Shown here: positions 42,952-54,336 of the stretch, piece after piece
Layout of the letters: every line of letters starts with the position of its first letter
Numbering within the stretch: the stretch's first letter is position 1
NCBI GenBank assembly: GCA_964016985.1
Contig: OZ024823.1
Coordinates: 27,625,095 to 27,689,094 of the forward strand
DNA length: 64,000 bases
Source of the DNA: Anodontia alba
Taxonomy: Eukaryota; Mollusca; Bivalvia; Lucinida; Lucinidae
Direction of reading: 5' to 3'
Program-made: the position numbers and the translations under genes
The notes under the pieces: generated by a model
What the model was told of the DNA's origin: nothing
The model's database searches: none
Seen by the model: only the letters and a program-made list of their open reading frames with translations

Positions 42952-43722
42952 CATTTACTTTCAAAAACGAAATCACACCTATTCAAATATATTGAGAATT
43001 TTACCACCCAAAAATGAAAACTTTCAGATAAAAGCTTCTGATAGTTTTCATATTTCTGCTTGAAACATAGATTGTGGGCACGCCACAGCGAGGTGGTTCT
43101 AACGAGTACCCACAATCTATGTTTTTGAGCAGAAGTAAGAAAAAATAATGTATACCCCTGTAAACCCAAATTTATCATTGGGCTCATTGTGCAATACAGT
43201 CGACTCTCGCTATCTCGACCTCGCTTATCTCGAATAACCGCTTATCTCGAAGTGAAAATATGGTCCCTGCCTAAACATGAAAATCTAACAACATGTAAAA
43301 AATATTGTGGGAAAGAGGAGAAATTGCTCCTTTTCCAAAATATTTTCAATATATCTTTAGTTTCAAGAGTCCAATTACACATGTATTTGTTAAATGTGGT
43401 TAATCGATTTATTTTTTCCTCAATTCTGCAAATCTACTATGTCGAAGTACGGATATCTCGAAGTATTTCCGAGCGTCCTTTGGAATTCGAGATAACGAGA
43501 GTCGACTGTATTTGAAAATGGAATTCTGCTTATGTATACGCTAGAGGGCGTAAGCAGTGTTGTAAACCTCATTACTGTTTATGCAGTCTCAATAAAACCG
43601 AAACTCCCATTCTCTTATCCATAGTGCGTTCTTTGTTTCCAAAGGCAATTTTTTTTGACGTTTATTTTACTATATAAAAGTGGATTTTTAATGGGTCAAA
43701 ACTATATAGGCGTGTTTTCATG
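42952..43722. mobile_element. Palindromic MITE family A, copy A8, split
   Basis: Left part 42952-43167 stops after 'tacccctgtaaaccc'. The remainder resumes at 43665 with 'ttttactatataaaagtgg' and ends near 'aggcgtgttttcatg'. About 495 bp between them includes the Tigger-like MITE. Confidence 0.75.
43197..43508. mobile_element. Tigger/pogo-like MITE
   Basis: Begins CAGTCGACTCTCGCTATC and ends GATAACGAGAGTCGACTG, flanked by TA on both sides. Both ends contain repeated 'tatctcga' words spaced about 10-15 bp, likely transposase-binding repeats. CAGT ends and TA duplication fit pogo/Tigger of the Tc1/mariner group. Confidence 0.8.
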
Positions 43723-43821
43723 CTGCGGATTGGGCTCCATTATCACAGACAACCAGAAACCAGAAAATATAAACTACACTATAGTGAAGTACGGCGATAC
43801 CAAACTTCTGGGTGCTTTTAA

Positions 43822-44100
43822 CATCACTAGAACACGCCTATATAGTTTTGACCCCCTTATACCCCACTTTTATATAGAAAAAACTGGGGTTTATAGGGGT
43901 ATACAGTATTGTTCTTATTTTGCTAAAAAAACATAGATTGTGGGTACTCGTTAGAACCGCCTCGCCAAGGCAGGTCTAACGAATACCCACAATCTATGTT
44001 TTGAGAAAAAATATGAAAAATATCAGAATTTTTTATCCGAAAATTTTCCTTCTTTTTTGTAAAATTTTCAATATATTTGAATAGGCGTGATTTCGTAATG
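43822..44100. mobile_element. Palindromic MITE family A, copy A9
   Basis: 'catcactagaacacgcctat' to 'ggcgtgatttcgtaatg', full hairpin with small mismatches. Confidence 0.85.
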
Positions 44101-44498
44101 AAAAGAGTTTACGCCAAATTCAAGCTAGTCGGGTAATAAATATTTTATTTGTCTCAATGAAAACATGTCTGGAGAAAATTTCAGTGAGTACCGACAATAT
44201 TTTGTTCAACATATTTTGTTGAAAAACGTACTCTTTGGTGTCATGTCCTAACATTATAAATTATTTACAGTTTTAGCCATGGTTAGTGAAAATGATTATT
44301 TCGAAAATTGTCTGAACTTTTCCGACAAGTGATTCTAGCAAGTACCCACAACATTTGTTGAAATATAGAGTCTTAACATATTTTCTTGAACAACGTATTC
44401 TTTAGTGTCATGTCATAACATTATAAATTGTTTACAGTTTTAGCAATGGTTAGTAAAAATGATAATTTAGAAAACTGTCTAAACTTCACCGACAAGCT

Positions 44499-44709
44499 TT
44501 AACCCTTGTCCTGCTGAACCCGGATATACCCTGCCTTTGAAAACAGTGTAGATCCAGATCAGTTGGCTTCTGAAGAAGCCAACTGATCTATATCTGCACT
44601 GTTTCCATTAAGTATGTGAATTTATAGCAATAATTAGGATCAAGTAATTTGACTGGCTGAAAATTAGAAATGGGTGTGGTATCTTAATTTATTCAGCAGG
44701 ACAAGGGTT
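44499..44709. mobile_element. TTAA MITE family B, copy B5
   Basis: 'ttaacccttgtcctgctgaa' to 'attcagcaggacaagggtt'. Central hairpin 'gttggcttctgaagaagcca'. The outer terminal repeats match over about 17 bp. Confidence 0.82.
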
Positions 44710-44772
44710 CTCCAACAGCTCGTTGCACATCCTTCATACGTGCAGACATGCTTATCTTTTACCACACTCCTG

Positions 44773-45018
44773 ACAAATTAAGCAGATGACACTTTTATGA
44801 CATTGTTTTCTTACTCGTATTTTCCAATGAAAACATGTTTTGACATTTCGCAGACAATTTTCAAGAAATGTTAAAGACTGTTTTAGTGGAAGAATAGGAA
44901 AAGTGTTTTAAAATGCTGTCACAAAAGGCAATTTGCAAGTAAGTTCAAAGCATGTTTTCAGGGACAAATATTACAAAATGTCGTCTGCTGACCTTTTTTC
45001 CCAGCGTGCTAAGCGTTA
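44773..45018. mobile_element. F6-type MITE, decayed
   Basis: 'ttaagcagatgacactttt' to 'gtcgtctgctgacc...cagcgtgctaagcgtta'; inner palindrome eroded. Confidence 0.55.
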
Positions 45019-45104
45019 GATATGCCTATGATTCTGACAGGACATAACTCAATGAAAACTTTTTAAAAAGCCTAATGTCACAAAATCAAGGTAAATTGGC
45101 ATAG

Positions 45105-45830
45105 CTACACATCACCTGGAAAGACGTTTGTTTTTGCTTGGCGTTTGACATTACGAAAACACGCCTATTCAAATATACTGAAAATTTTACCACCAAAAAA
45201 TGAAAATTTTCAGATAAAAATTCTGATATTTTTCATATTTCTGCTCAAAACATAGAGTGCGAGTACCCACAATCTATGTTTTGAGCAGAAATAAGAAAAA
45301 TAATGTATACCCCTGTAAACCCCAGTTTTACTATATAAAAGTGGGGTTTAAGGGGGTCAACATTATATAGGCATGTTTTCGTGATGTTTTAAATGAAACT
45401 ATCTTATTCTGAGTGACCGTATCTTATCAGAAAATATTTGCTGTTTGTGTTTCTATGTGGTTTGTTCTCAAATATTTATCCGAAAATTATATTTATGGCC
45501 AAAACGCAAACTGACCTATGCAATTTCTACAATAAAGTAATTTTTGTTTGAGGTTTTATCTAAGAAAATAAGTTTTACTTTTCTTTGCTGATTTTTAACT
45601 ATTGATGTTTCACGACCATATTGTACAAATTTCAGAAAATTTGAACAAACAAAACGTATTGAAAACCCACCTCCAATTTACCTACCCTATCAATTTTCGC
45701 AGACTTTACTGCCATTTTTACTACGAGAAAAGTGAAGATATTTGATTTTTTAAAACTAATGAACAGAATAAAAAAACTTTTAGAGCATAGGTAGTTACGA
45801 CAAATCATTTTACACTAACACGTCACGGTC
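45105..45830. repeat. Duplicated segment, copy 2
   Basis: Pairs with 40378-41095. Differs by carrying MITE A10 (45149-45386) and lacking the A/C block. Confidence 0.75.
45149..45386. mobile_element. Palindromic MITE family A, copy A10
   Basis: 'cattacgaaaacacgcctat' to 'ggcatgttttcgtgatg'. The central hairpin has lost its 'ttagaaccgcctcg' core. Confidence 0.85.
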
Positions 45831-45894
45831 ATTTATTGCCACGCTATTCTTGTCGCTGTGAGTCAGAGTGCTATCTGTAAAACGTAGACGGGGA

Positions 45895-46012
45895 CATTTG
45901 GGGCATTGGCAAACTGGGCAGACCAAGATCAGACGCCGCCGCAAAACGCGGCGTCTGATCAGGGTCTGCACTGTTTGCTTAAATTATAGGCTAAAGGTTG
46001 CATGAAACAATC
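45895..46012. mobile_element. F5 hairpin MITE
   Basis: 'gcagaccaagatcagacgcc' against 'ggcgtctgatcagggtctgc', nearly perfect. Confidence 0.65.
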
Positions 46013-46277
46013 GTAAGTTCCCATTCAGGACCATTTTCCCAGACATCGATCCACCAGTGCTCTTAGTGCTTTCATTGTATCATACTCCTGTCCGAATTTT
46101 AATACATGTTGTGGGAAGATGCAACAAAAATATATACTTTGTTATTGACCTTTTCAAACTCATAATTGAATAGTTAAATTCGGTCAACGTATGCCCTTTT
46201 CTATAACATCCTAGCCAATCCCTTATCTAGTTTCAATAAGACCCTTATTTTTTAATACTACTTATGAATGAAGTCGT

Positions 46278-46552
46278 TTAACTCTTAGCATGCTGGTAAA
46301 ATCCAGACATTTTGAAAATAATAATAATAATAACCCCACCCCTAAAAACAAAAACAAAAAAACAAAAAAACAAAAAAAAAAAAAAAAAAAAAAAACAACA
46401 ACAAAAAAAAAAAAAAAAAAAAAAGAACTATTTTTCCCAGAAAATAGGTTTAGATATTTCAAATTGTCAAAGCTTATTTTCTCAGAAAAATACGAAAATT
46501 ATTGTCAGTTTGTCGTCAACTTAATTTACCTAGCGAACGGTAAAGGTTGTTT
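46278..46552. mobile_element. F6 MITE expanded by an A/C block
   Basis: 'ttaactcttagcatgctgg' to 'cgaacggtaaaggtt'. About 110 bp of AAT, AAAAC and A-runs (46318-46425) sits in the left arm. Confidence 0.6.
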
Positions 46553-46581
46553 TAGCACTGTTGAACCGTAAATTTCACGCC

Positions 46582-46810
46582 GTGAAGAATTGGTACCAAT
46601 TCCTCACAGCGCGTGAAGAATTGGTACCAATACGTCACGGATTTCATACCAATATCTCTCACGTGTGAGAGAAATACGCACGTAGTCAAGTTTCATGTAG
46701 CAATCATGCATATTCCTCACATCGATAAAAGACCGACCCCTGCCCCCCGCCCCGCCCCCAAAGCTGCTGCATTTTGCATTCGATTCCAATTCTTCACACG
46801 CATACCATAA
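46582..46810. repeat. GAATTGGTACCAATTC palindrome cluster, left
   Basis: Two full 'tgaagaattggtaccaat' units (46582-46600, 46612-46632), then decayed units near 46655 and 46785. 'ctctcacgtgtgagag' at 46652 is another perfect palindrome. Confidence 0.75.
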
Positions 46811-47424
46811 TTTTATAAACGTGGAAGGAAATTCCAATGTTTTACTGTTGGAACTTCTGAGACAAGAGTTAGAATGCTTAAGATGAGCCGAGTCGCGAGA
46901 AAACCTTTCCACGGTGTTTTCGACTAGACCCGCCAGCCTGTGTAACTATAAAAGCAAGTCTTAGCAAGAGCTATTTTTTCTGCGTAATGTTTATTTGTAA
47001 TTATGTGGTTTCTGTTCGGAGGGGTTTCCTCTTCCTCTTGGTGCTTGGGATAGGCAGCGTTGTTTATCGTGACACTCGCTGGGCCTTCCATATAATTATT
47101 TTTAACTTCTGATTTAGAAACTTGGTATATTCTTCAATCAGTGCAACGAAAAACGAATGCGCTGGTTTTTCTGAGTGGTTACGGAGCTATTCTGCGCATT
47201 TGTTATTTATTTATTTTTTTTATGCTTTGCTTGTTTGTTTGATTTAGTGTTTGACGTCTACGATCAACAGCTAAGGTTATTGACGGCCAGTTGACCTAAC
47301 CACACCGTTCCTGGACAAGCCTCCCGGAGGCAGTTAACCAGTACTTAGTGAAAATTCTTTCTCCATTATCTGACAACTGCTCTACTGGAATTAGCGGAAG
47401 AGGATGATTGGCCGTAGCAATATT
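46811..47424. other. Unique segment between palindrome clusters
   Basis: Contains a decayed F8 stretch (about 47005-47100). No gene seen. Confidence 0.4.
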
Positions 47425-47690
47425 TTCATGAATTCTTCACATGTAAGAGGAATTGGTACCAATTCTTCACACCCCCAAAAAAACACAGGTCACAGGTTTG
47501 ACGAATACTTACCAATTCTTTACATGTCAGAAATTATCAACGAATTCTTCACATGTGTGAGGAATTGGTACCAATTCTTCACATGTGTGAGGAATTGGTA
47601 CCAATTCTTCACACCCGAATAAAAATCGCACCAGTTCTTCACAGTTGTGATGAATACTTACCAATTCTTCACACGTCAGAAATTATCAAC
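47425..47690. repeat. GAATTGGTACCAATTC palindrome cluster, right
   Basis: 'ttcacatgtgtgaggaattg' and 'gtaccaattc' repeated in a roughly 30-bp period at 47540-47612, with more diverged units on each side ('gaatacttaccaattctt'). The unit is itself palindromic (TTCACATGTGTGA; GAATTGGTACCAATTC). Confidence 0.8.
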
Positions 47691-47699
47691 ATGAGAAAT

Positions 47700-48331
47700 T
47701 TGAGCACAAATTTTAGGCCCCAAAATTAATCGAAATTGACCATACGTAAATCAGGGTCTCCACTCAGTGTTTGTAAATAGTTTAGCCATTTTTCTCCAGG
47801 AATATGTAAATCTCATAGCCGGACGTACCTAAAATTGAAATTGGACTCTTCAAATAAATAGTGTGGGTGTGTCTATTTAGTATATCAGGGTTAAGATCCT
47901 AGCCAATCCCATAAAAAGTAAATATTGCTTAGAAAGACCACAGTCACGGACGTCACCGAAAAGGATTAAAGTGACAGTTTTGAGTTTTGGGTGATAAGTA
48001 AGAAATGCGTTCTCCTGTCCATACCTTTATAAACAGACCAACATATTAGGAGAAACACATTCCAGCTGTTGATATATAGTGATTCTTCACTGTTCTCCTT
48101 AATTTTGAAACAGATACATTTCATGATATTATTTTGGTTTTATTATAATGGATTAGCAAATAGGATCATAAGAATAAATATTTAGTCAGGGGAGGCTGGA
48201 GCCAGTCTAGTGACCAGTCATATTATTTTGGTTTAAAATTAGTGGCTTTTTATAAGAATGAATATTTAATCACTATATATAGAGAGAGCCTGGAACCAGT
48301 CTACAGTCATGTTAAAGTACATCGTGATTCA
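47700..48331. other. Non-coding
   Basis: An F5 tail scrap at 47745-47890 ('cagggtctccactcagtgtt'); otherwise AT-rich. Confidence 0.4.
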
Positions 48332-48539
48332 TTAACGCTTAGCACTCTGGGTAAAATTTTCAGCAGACGACATATTGAAATATTTTTCTTATTTTTTCCA
48401 GAAAGAAGGAGCTGTTATTTCCTACAAACTGTCTCTATCGGAGGACAATTTGCATGAGATGTCAAATCCTGTTTGCTGTGAGTAAATAGAAAAATATATA
48501 TCGTCTGCTGAAACTTTTACTCAGAGTGCTAAGCATTAA
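48332..48539. mobile_element. TTAA-ended MITE (F6), long terminal repeats
   Basis: 'ttaacgcttagcactctggg' and, inverted, 'ttaatgcttagcactctgag'. The match continues to 'cagcagacga', about 37 bp with few changes. TTAA at both ends (48332-48335 and 48536-48539). This is the best-preserved member of F6. Confidence 0.85.
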
Positions 48540-48696
48540 GGTATTGTGGATGATGAAACCTACGAAAAAATCTGTTCCATGACATGCCATGAATCTCGCT
48601 GCGCGTGCGCTTAAATACGTATAACTTTTGAGTAAAACGTGTTTGTAAGAATAACCATAAATCTTATTTCAATTGACCCATTTTATACTGGAGACC

Positions 48697-49150
48697 TGCA
48701 AAAGGGTTATTAGCAAACAGTGCAGATTCAGATGAATCGCTCCTTTTTGTCGCGTCTGATCTGAGTCTGCACTGTTTGCAAATAGTTTAGCCATTTTTCT
48801 TTTGCCGAAATCATATTACTGTATGTTGAGTGTACTCATCAGAATCGCCTCGATTACACAACATCCAATTTCATGTTAAAATAAAAAAATTTTCCTTAAT
48901 ATTGTTTTCTTGAGCTGTCGGCAGAATTTCGTAGAGTCTCAAAAACGAGTTCGAATTAGCCATGGTAAAGGAACCATTAGTGTCGAGCTATTGAAGTTCG
49001 ACTGTAAAATGAATTTCAGCTCTTCGAATATATAGTTCAGTCTAAAATAGGTTAATTACACAGTGATGAACACTGCAAAATTGGCTGTTTTGAAAACAAG
49101 CTGACTGACATCGAAGGCAAAGATCAGCCTTGTGCAGTCTAATCAAGGTA
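48697..49150. other. F5 hairpin then non-coding
   Basis: 'acagtgcagattcagatgaa' against 'gatctgagtctgcactgt' at 48715-48780; the rest shows no gene. Confidence 0.5.
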
Positions 49151-49154
49151 AATA

Positions 49155-49493
49155 CAGTAGATTCTCGCTATGTGGAAGTCCAAGGGACTCTCTGAAATAT
49201 TTCGAGATATCCGTACCTCGAATTATCAGAATTGCAGAATCGAGCAAAAAAAAAAAAAAAAAAAATAAAAATAAAAATAAAATAAATAAAAAATACATAA
49301 AATAAAATAGATAAATTAAAAAATAAATCGAACAACCACATTGCACAAATGAGTATATAATTTGACTCCTGATGTTAGAGTTATATTTTGTTACCTGTTG
49401 TTAGATTTCCATGTTGAAAACAGGGACCAGATTTTCAGTTCGAGATAAGCGGTTATCCGAGATAAGCGAAGTCGAGATAACGAAAGTCGACTG
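49155..49493. mobile_element. Tigger/pogo-like MITE, second copy
   Basis: CAGTAGATTCTCGCTATG to GATAACGAAAGTCGACTG between TA dinucleotides (49153-49154 and 49494-49495). Repeated 'cgagataagc' words inside the right end. An A-rich (AAAATA)n stretch in the middle. Confidence 0.78.
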
Positions 49494-50109
49494 TAAGTGA
49501 ATTCAGGAACTGATACAATCAGGTCCACACCAATTTCTCAACATCAAAAGGAAAGACAGACAAATACAATAAACAGCCACAAAAAGAACCAAACAGAGTC
49601 GGCAGTCCTTTCCCAAAAAGGTGGCGACTCTGTTAAAGGTGATAACTCTGTCAAAGACCGCGATTTTCATCATTGCTATATCAATTTTGTCCAGTCGAAC
49701 ATTGAAAAACATGATCTGAGTTGTTGAGCCTTTTGGAATTTGCTAGTGTTATCCCGCCAACTGTTACCTGAGGTGACTCAATACTGTTCAAATGCTGTTC
49801 ACAACAATATGTTGTAACCCGTTTGTATGATACAATGGCTTTGAACAGCTTGTTGACCGAGATAGACTCGTTTTTGTTTTCTTCTCCCTAAAGACAGGGA
49901 ACAGGGAACCTTTCTTTCTAGCCAAGGGACTGAAGTAAACAAAAATTCTACAAGCTATACAAGTGTTGTGTCCCCTCAAAAAAAAGAAGAAAAAGAAAAG
50001 CAAAATAAAGAAAGGGTCTGGGGCCAGACTAACGTCTTGAATGAAAACCAGTTGAGCGACACGCAGAGATCAGCTTCATACAGTCTAATCCAGGTCAACA
50101 TCGATAATA

Positions 50110-50782
50110 ATTTATCCCCTGAATATATAACACAACTTCTAAAACCAGTATCCGAGGTACACACTCTTAACCTCAGGTCATCAGAAAATGGCTCACTTTA
50201 TGTGCCGAAAGCACGGACAGCACTTTTTGATGGCTCTTTTTCGTGTTCCGCACCAAGACTATGGAATGCGCTACCTCAAACAGTAAAAACATCGGGGTCA
50301 CTCTCTACCTTTAAGCAGTCTCTTAAAGCAACATTTTAACCCTTATAAAATGTCTTTAACTATGATTTTAAATGATATACCATGTGTAAAATTATCGCTG
50401 AAACGGTTATTGTAACTGAATTGAGAGCTTTTATGACCTAGCATAATTGTTTTAGATATTGGTTTTATGCGCTCGTCAAATCTTAAAGCACTTACAAAAA
50501 CTGTGATAACATACAGATTTGTCTTTGATATAATTCAGTGCCATGTTTGGTTTTAAATCACTTGCACATACCTGTTAGCACTTTTATTTGATAAAAACTT
50601 TATACAAGCATTCACTTCGCTACAAGCTACTTTTATCCCATGAATTTCTTAGCTGTTAGTTAAGTCTTGTTGTATATATGTATATAAATTTTAGTTAGAG
50701 GACCACAAGGTAGAATAGTTATTTATAGCTAATTGTGTCGTCCTCTTTAAACATTGTTTAAATAAATAAATAAATAAATAAA
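50110..50782 (+). pseudogene. 5'-truncated LINE: reverse transcriptase C-terminus, 3' UTR and tail
   Basis: The open frame ends at 50339 with LRSSENGSLYVPKARTALF, then FSCSAPRLWNALP and FKQSLKATF. The 'RSS...VP...FS..AP.LWN.LP...FK..LK' pattern is the usual end of CR1/L2/jockey-type reverse transcriptases, which copy LINE RNA at the target site. All catalytic motifs lie upstream and are missing, so this is a normal 5'-truncated insertion. A 3' UTR of about 420 bp follows, ending in an (AAAT)n tail at 50760-50781, the short tandem tail typical of CR1/L2-like elements. The frame opens further upstream (from 49968) into lysine-rich, non-LINE sequence, which I exclude. Confidence 0.85.
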
Positions 50783-52000
50783 CGATTTTCGTTAGCAATT
50801 GCAATTTCAGCCCGTCGACCTGTGAAGAACATGACCTGCACTGTTGCACAGGCTGGGTTTGACCTTTTTGAGCTTTCATATGTGCTGACACTTCGTATTA
50901 CATCACGTGATCTAAATACGTAACATTAACCCTAAACATTCCGAAACCTTAACCTTTTATTTTTGAACGAGTCCATGTACTTTCTGTTCATACGTTTAAA
51001 GTGCTTGGTGTGTGGCAAACAGTATAAAATCTAAGCGTCTGGTCTGAATCTATACTGTTGACTTTAGAAGACCAAAATTACCCTGAATACTTGGACACCT
51101 TACCCCTTAGCACGCTAGCTTGCTCTAAAATGTGAAGAAACTATCTAGAAGGGGATCTTTCAGAAACACATAATCCCCGTATATACCATATGTATTCGGA
51201 CGGATAGGCCTGAGCAAAAAGTGTAGACTCGGATGAGACGCCACAGAATGCGGCGTCTCATCAGGGTCTACACTGTTTGCCACTCATCCAACAATATTTA
51301 AACACAACAAGGGCTAGCAAATTATATTTGTTCAAATTTTAGAACAAGTATGGTAAGGAGTTGGAGGTGCCCGAATAGGGTAAATACGGTAAAACAAATG
51401 CCAGAAAATAGCAGCCTCGATTTGACTTGAGTCTGTTCACTGGAAATACAGAACACAACTAAAGCTAGAAAATGAAGCCCTCCCAGGGGTTCTGGGGAAC
51501 AGGGGAATAATGTCATTTATTTCAGGGGAACAGGAGAGCACAAGTCTAAAAATGAAGGGAAAGGAGAACAAAGGTAATTTCGGGGAGCAGGGAACATAGA
51601 AAATGAAGATTTTGATTTTGGGGAATAAGGGAAAATGAAAAAAAATATTTCAGGGGAACAAGGGAACAGATAACCCCCGCAATCCCCACCGGGAGGGCCT
51701 CGAAAATAATAGACTCGAATTCACAGAAACAAAATATAAATTACGACTTACAGCCTCACCGAGACAAAATACAGTTTTAAATAATTAGAGTTTATTACAG
51801 GGTTTGTTCATGAGGGATACTGAACAACAAAGCTGAAACATCCCTCATATGCCTCACATCCGCCAGCTGCGTTTTAAGCAGAAGTCTTTTTTCATATGCA
51901 TTTTTAAACTCCGTTATACCAAAGGAAACTCAATAATCTCAAAGGACCAATTAGTAGCATCACATCAGTGCTGTACATTTCACTAACTTCTGATGTATCC
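50783..52000. other. Non-coding with F5 hairpins and GGGGAACAGGG tract
   Basis: F5 hairpin at 51205-51290 ('gtgtagactcggatgagacg' against 'gtctcatcagggtctacac'). A tandem-like 'ggggaacagggga' tract, 51490-51700. No gene. Confidence 0.5.
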
Positions 52001-52249
52001 AACACGAAAACATACCTATATAATTTTGATCCCCTTGAACCCCACTTTTATATAGTAAAACTGGAGTTTTTTTCTGGGGTATACATTATTTTTTTCTTAT
52101 TTCTGCTCAAAAACATAGATTGTGAGTACTCGTTAGAACCGCCTCGGTTTTGAGCAGAAAAATGAAAAATATCAGAATTTTGTATCTGAAAACTATAGTT
52201 TTGGGTGGTGAAATTTTCAGTATATTTGAATAGGCGTGTTTTCATAATG
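52000..52249. mobile_element. Palindromic MITE family A, copy A11
   Basis: 'acacgaaaacatacctatat' to 'ggcgtgttttcataatg'. Half of the central hairpin is missing after 'gttagaaccgcctcgg'. Confidence 0.8.
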
Positions 52250-52439
52250 TTTACGGTGCTGAGTGAGTAGCAAACAATCTAGATCCTAATCAGACTGCGC
52301 CCTGTGTCAGATCTGATTCTACACGTTTTGCTCAGGCATTACATAATATGCCTTTAATATGCTAAAACCTTCACCTCTTACCATATTTACTCTTAAAGGG
52401 CTGAATTCATCAGTACTAGTTTACTGCCCTGTAAGCTCT

Positions 52440-52977
52440 CGTTTTAGCAATCGGTAAAATCCGGGACAGCTGTTGAGATCGGCGACTGACCGTCGTCGTC
52501 GTCCGTCCGTCGGTCTGTCTGGCCATCGTTCACAATTTCTTTAAACAACATCTCCTCCTAGATCACTGAATGGATTATAACCAAACTTGACAGAAATGAC
52601 CTTTGGGTGGTCCTCTTTCAAATTTGTTCAAATAATTCCATTCCATTTAGAACTCTGGTTGCAATGGCAACAAAATGGGGGGAAATAGCAAAATGTTTAT
52701 AAACAACTTGTCTGAAACCCAAAAGGACTAGGTCATAATTTAGTATGTAGATTCAACTAGTGGACCTCTATATATATAGCCTATGGGGTAAACAATTGGC
52801 CCCGCCCCGGGGGTCACTTCTTTGACATACTGATATACTAAAAAACCTAAAAAAATCTTCCTGTCTGAAACCAGAAGGTCCAGTTCTTAAAGTTTGGAAA
52901 GTAGCTCCATCTAGAGGAACTCCACAAGATTGTTCAAATTATAGCACCGAGGTAAAAAATGGCCCCGCCTTGGGAAT

Positions 52978-53010
<33 letters not shown>

Positions 53011-53230
53011 TTTTTGTTTTTGTTTTAACACAGACTCATATAAGCAAAGCTTTTAAAATCTTCATATGTGAAACTTGAAGGCCCAGGACATTGACGTTTG
53101 GTATTTAGCTTCAGCTTGTAAACTTTTAGCAAGTTTATTCAAATTACTTCTTGGGGTAAAAATGACACCGCCGAGGGGTCACTTGTTACCTCACCTGAGC
53201 ACAATGTGCTCCTGGTGAACTGTTATGATC
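52440..53230 (+). repeat. Diverged relative of the 'cacctgagc' tandem repeat
   Basis: 'gaccgtcgtcgtcgtccgtc' tract near 52488, 'aacatctcctcctag', 'tttgttcaaat' and repeated 'aaatgg(c)ccccgcc' phrases with a period of about 150-170 bp (52800, 52960, 53160). A poly(T) of about 30 at 52981. Ends with 'cacctgagcacaatgtgctc'. Confidence 0.55.
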
Positions 53231-53629
53231 GGTCACCACCCGTTGTCCAATTGGATAGAATGATCCTTGAGTCTGCTTTGACAGTTGTTCGGATAGGCAC
53301 ACTTTTCCATATACGGCATTGCTACTACCTTTTTGACTCTTGAACATAAAACATATACAAACTCTTCAATATAAGAAAGTCAAATCTAGCTCAGGTTAGC
53401 GATATAAGGCCAAAATGATCCTCTTGTTATATTATAGTATTCTGTCTTCATAACTACGTATGACATACATTGTAGTTACCAAATCGTTTTTAATGTTCAA
53501 GAGTACTGCCAAAACGGATCCTCTGTAGCCTGACATTAGACATTTTTTCATAGTGTTATTATGTAAAAGTGTTTTTATCAATATATTAAACAGGGCAGAG
53601 TTTGGTCATTCATGACCCAGGCAATATAG

Positions 53630-53885
53630 GTGGATACCCAGGAAATGCCACAATCACGAAGCACAACATTCCCGAGGCACCAAATGAAAGAGAAATGAGA
53701 AACAAACGCCGCATTTAAAACCACCCGATGCACAAACATAGAGGAAGTGCAACAGAGCCCCGCCCCCTACCCGACCCCCAACTGGAACAGTCAGTAGGAA
53801 AACTACTGGAGAGGGGTCGGGTGAGGCGTAAACCAGTTTTACTTGCCAGATGTATCTCCAAATTACAAACATATGGTCGGTCCAA
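53630..53885 (-). repeat. F8 repeat, minus
   Basis: 'gatacccaggaaatgccaca', 'aacattcccgaggcacc', 'gtgcaacagagccccgcc', 'gtaaaccagttttacttgcc' and 'atctccaaattacaaac' in order; one of the clearest copies. Confidence 0.75.
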
Positions 53886-53889
53886 GTCC

Positions 53890-54327
53890 TATCAACAAAT
53901 AAGTTTTACTACCTGTTGAGGGGTCATAAAGTGGCTAGATGTGCCAAACTGTTTAGAATCTGATCAGACGCCACGATGTGTGTCTGATCTGGATTTAAAT
54001 TGTTTGCTGAATCCTGTCGGTCCGAATACTTAGGGTGAGTATAATATACAAAGCAACGTGGTTTTAACACACTTTGTATGATTAAATGGAGTTGAACAGT
54101 CTTTTGACTGATTTTACTTGGTGTTTTCTTTCCAGAAACGGTACTCAGGGACAGTATTTAACCTTTCCACCCCTGAATTTCTGAAACTGACTCTTCCATT
54201 TCTGAATTTGGACGCATTCATTGTTGCAAATAGGGGTGTCAGTCAAAAATCAATAAAGAATGGTAAACAGTGTAGATCCTGATGAGACGACTCATCACGA
54301 GCCGTCACATCTGGATCTGCACTGTTT
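53890..54327. other. Non-coding with two F5 hairpins
   Basis: Hairpins near 53955-54010 and 54260-54328. The second abuts the foldback element's target site. Confidence 0.5.
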
Positions 54328-54336
54328 GCAAAAGTA

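Noticed and set aside
49968..50109. Lysine-rich N-terminal extension of the LINE C-terminal frame
   Set aside because: It is A-rich, non-LINE sequence upstream of the truncation point.
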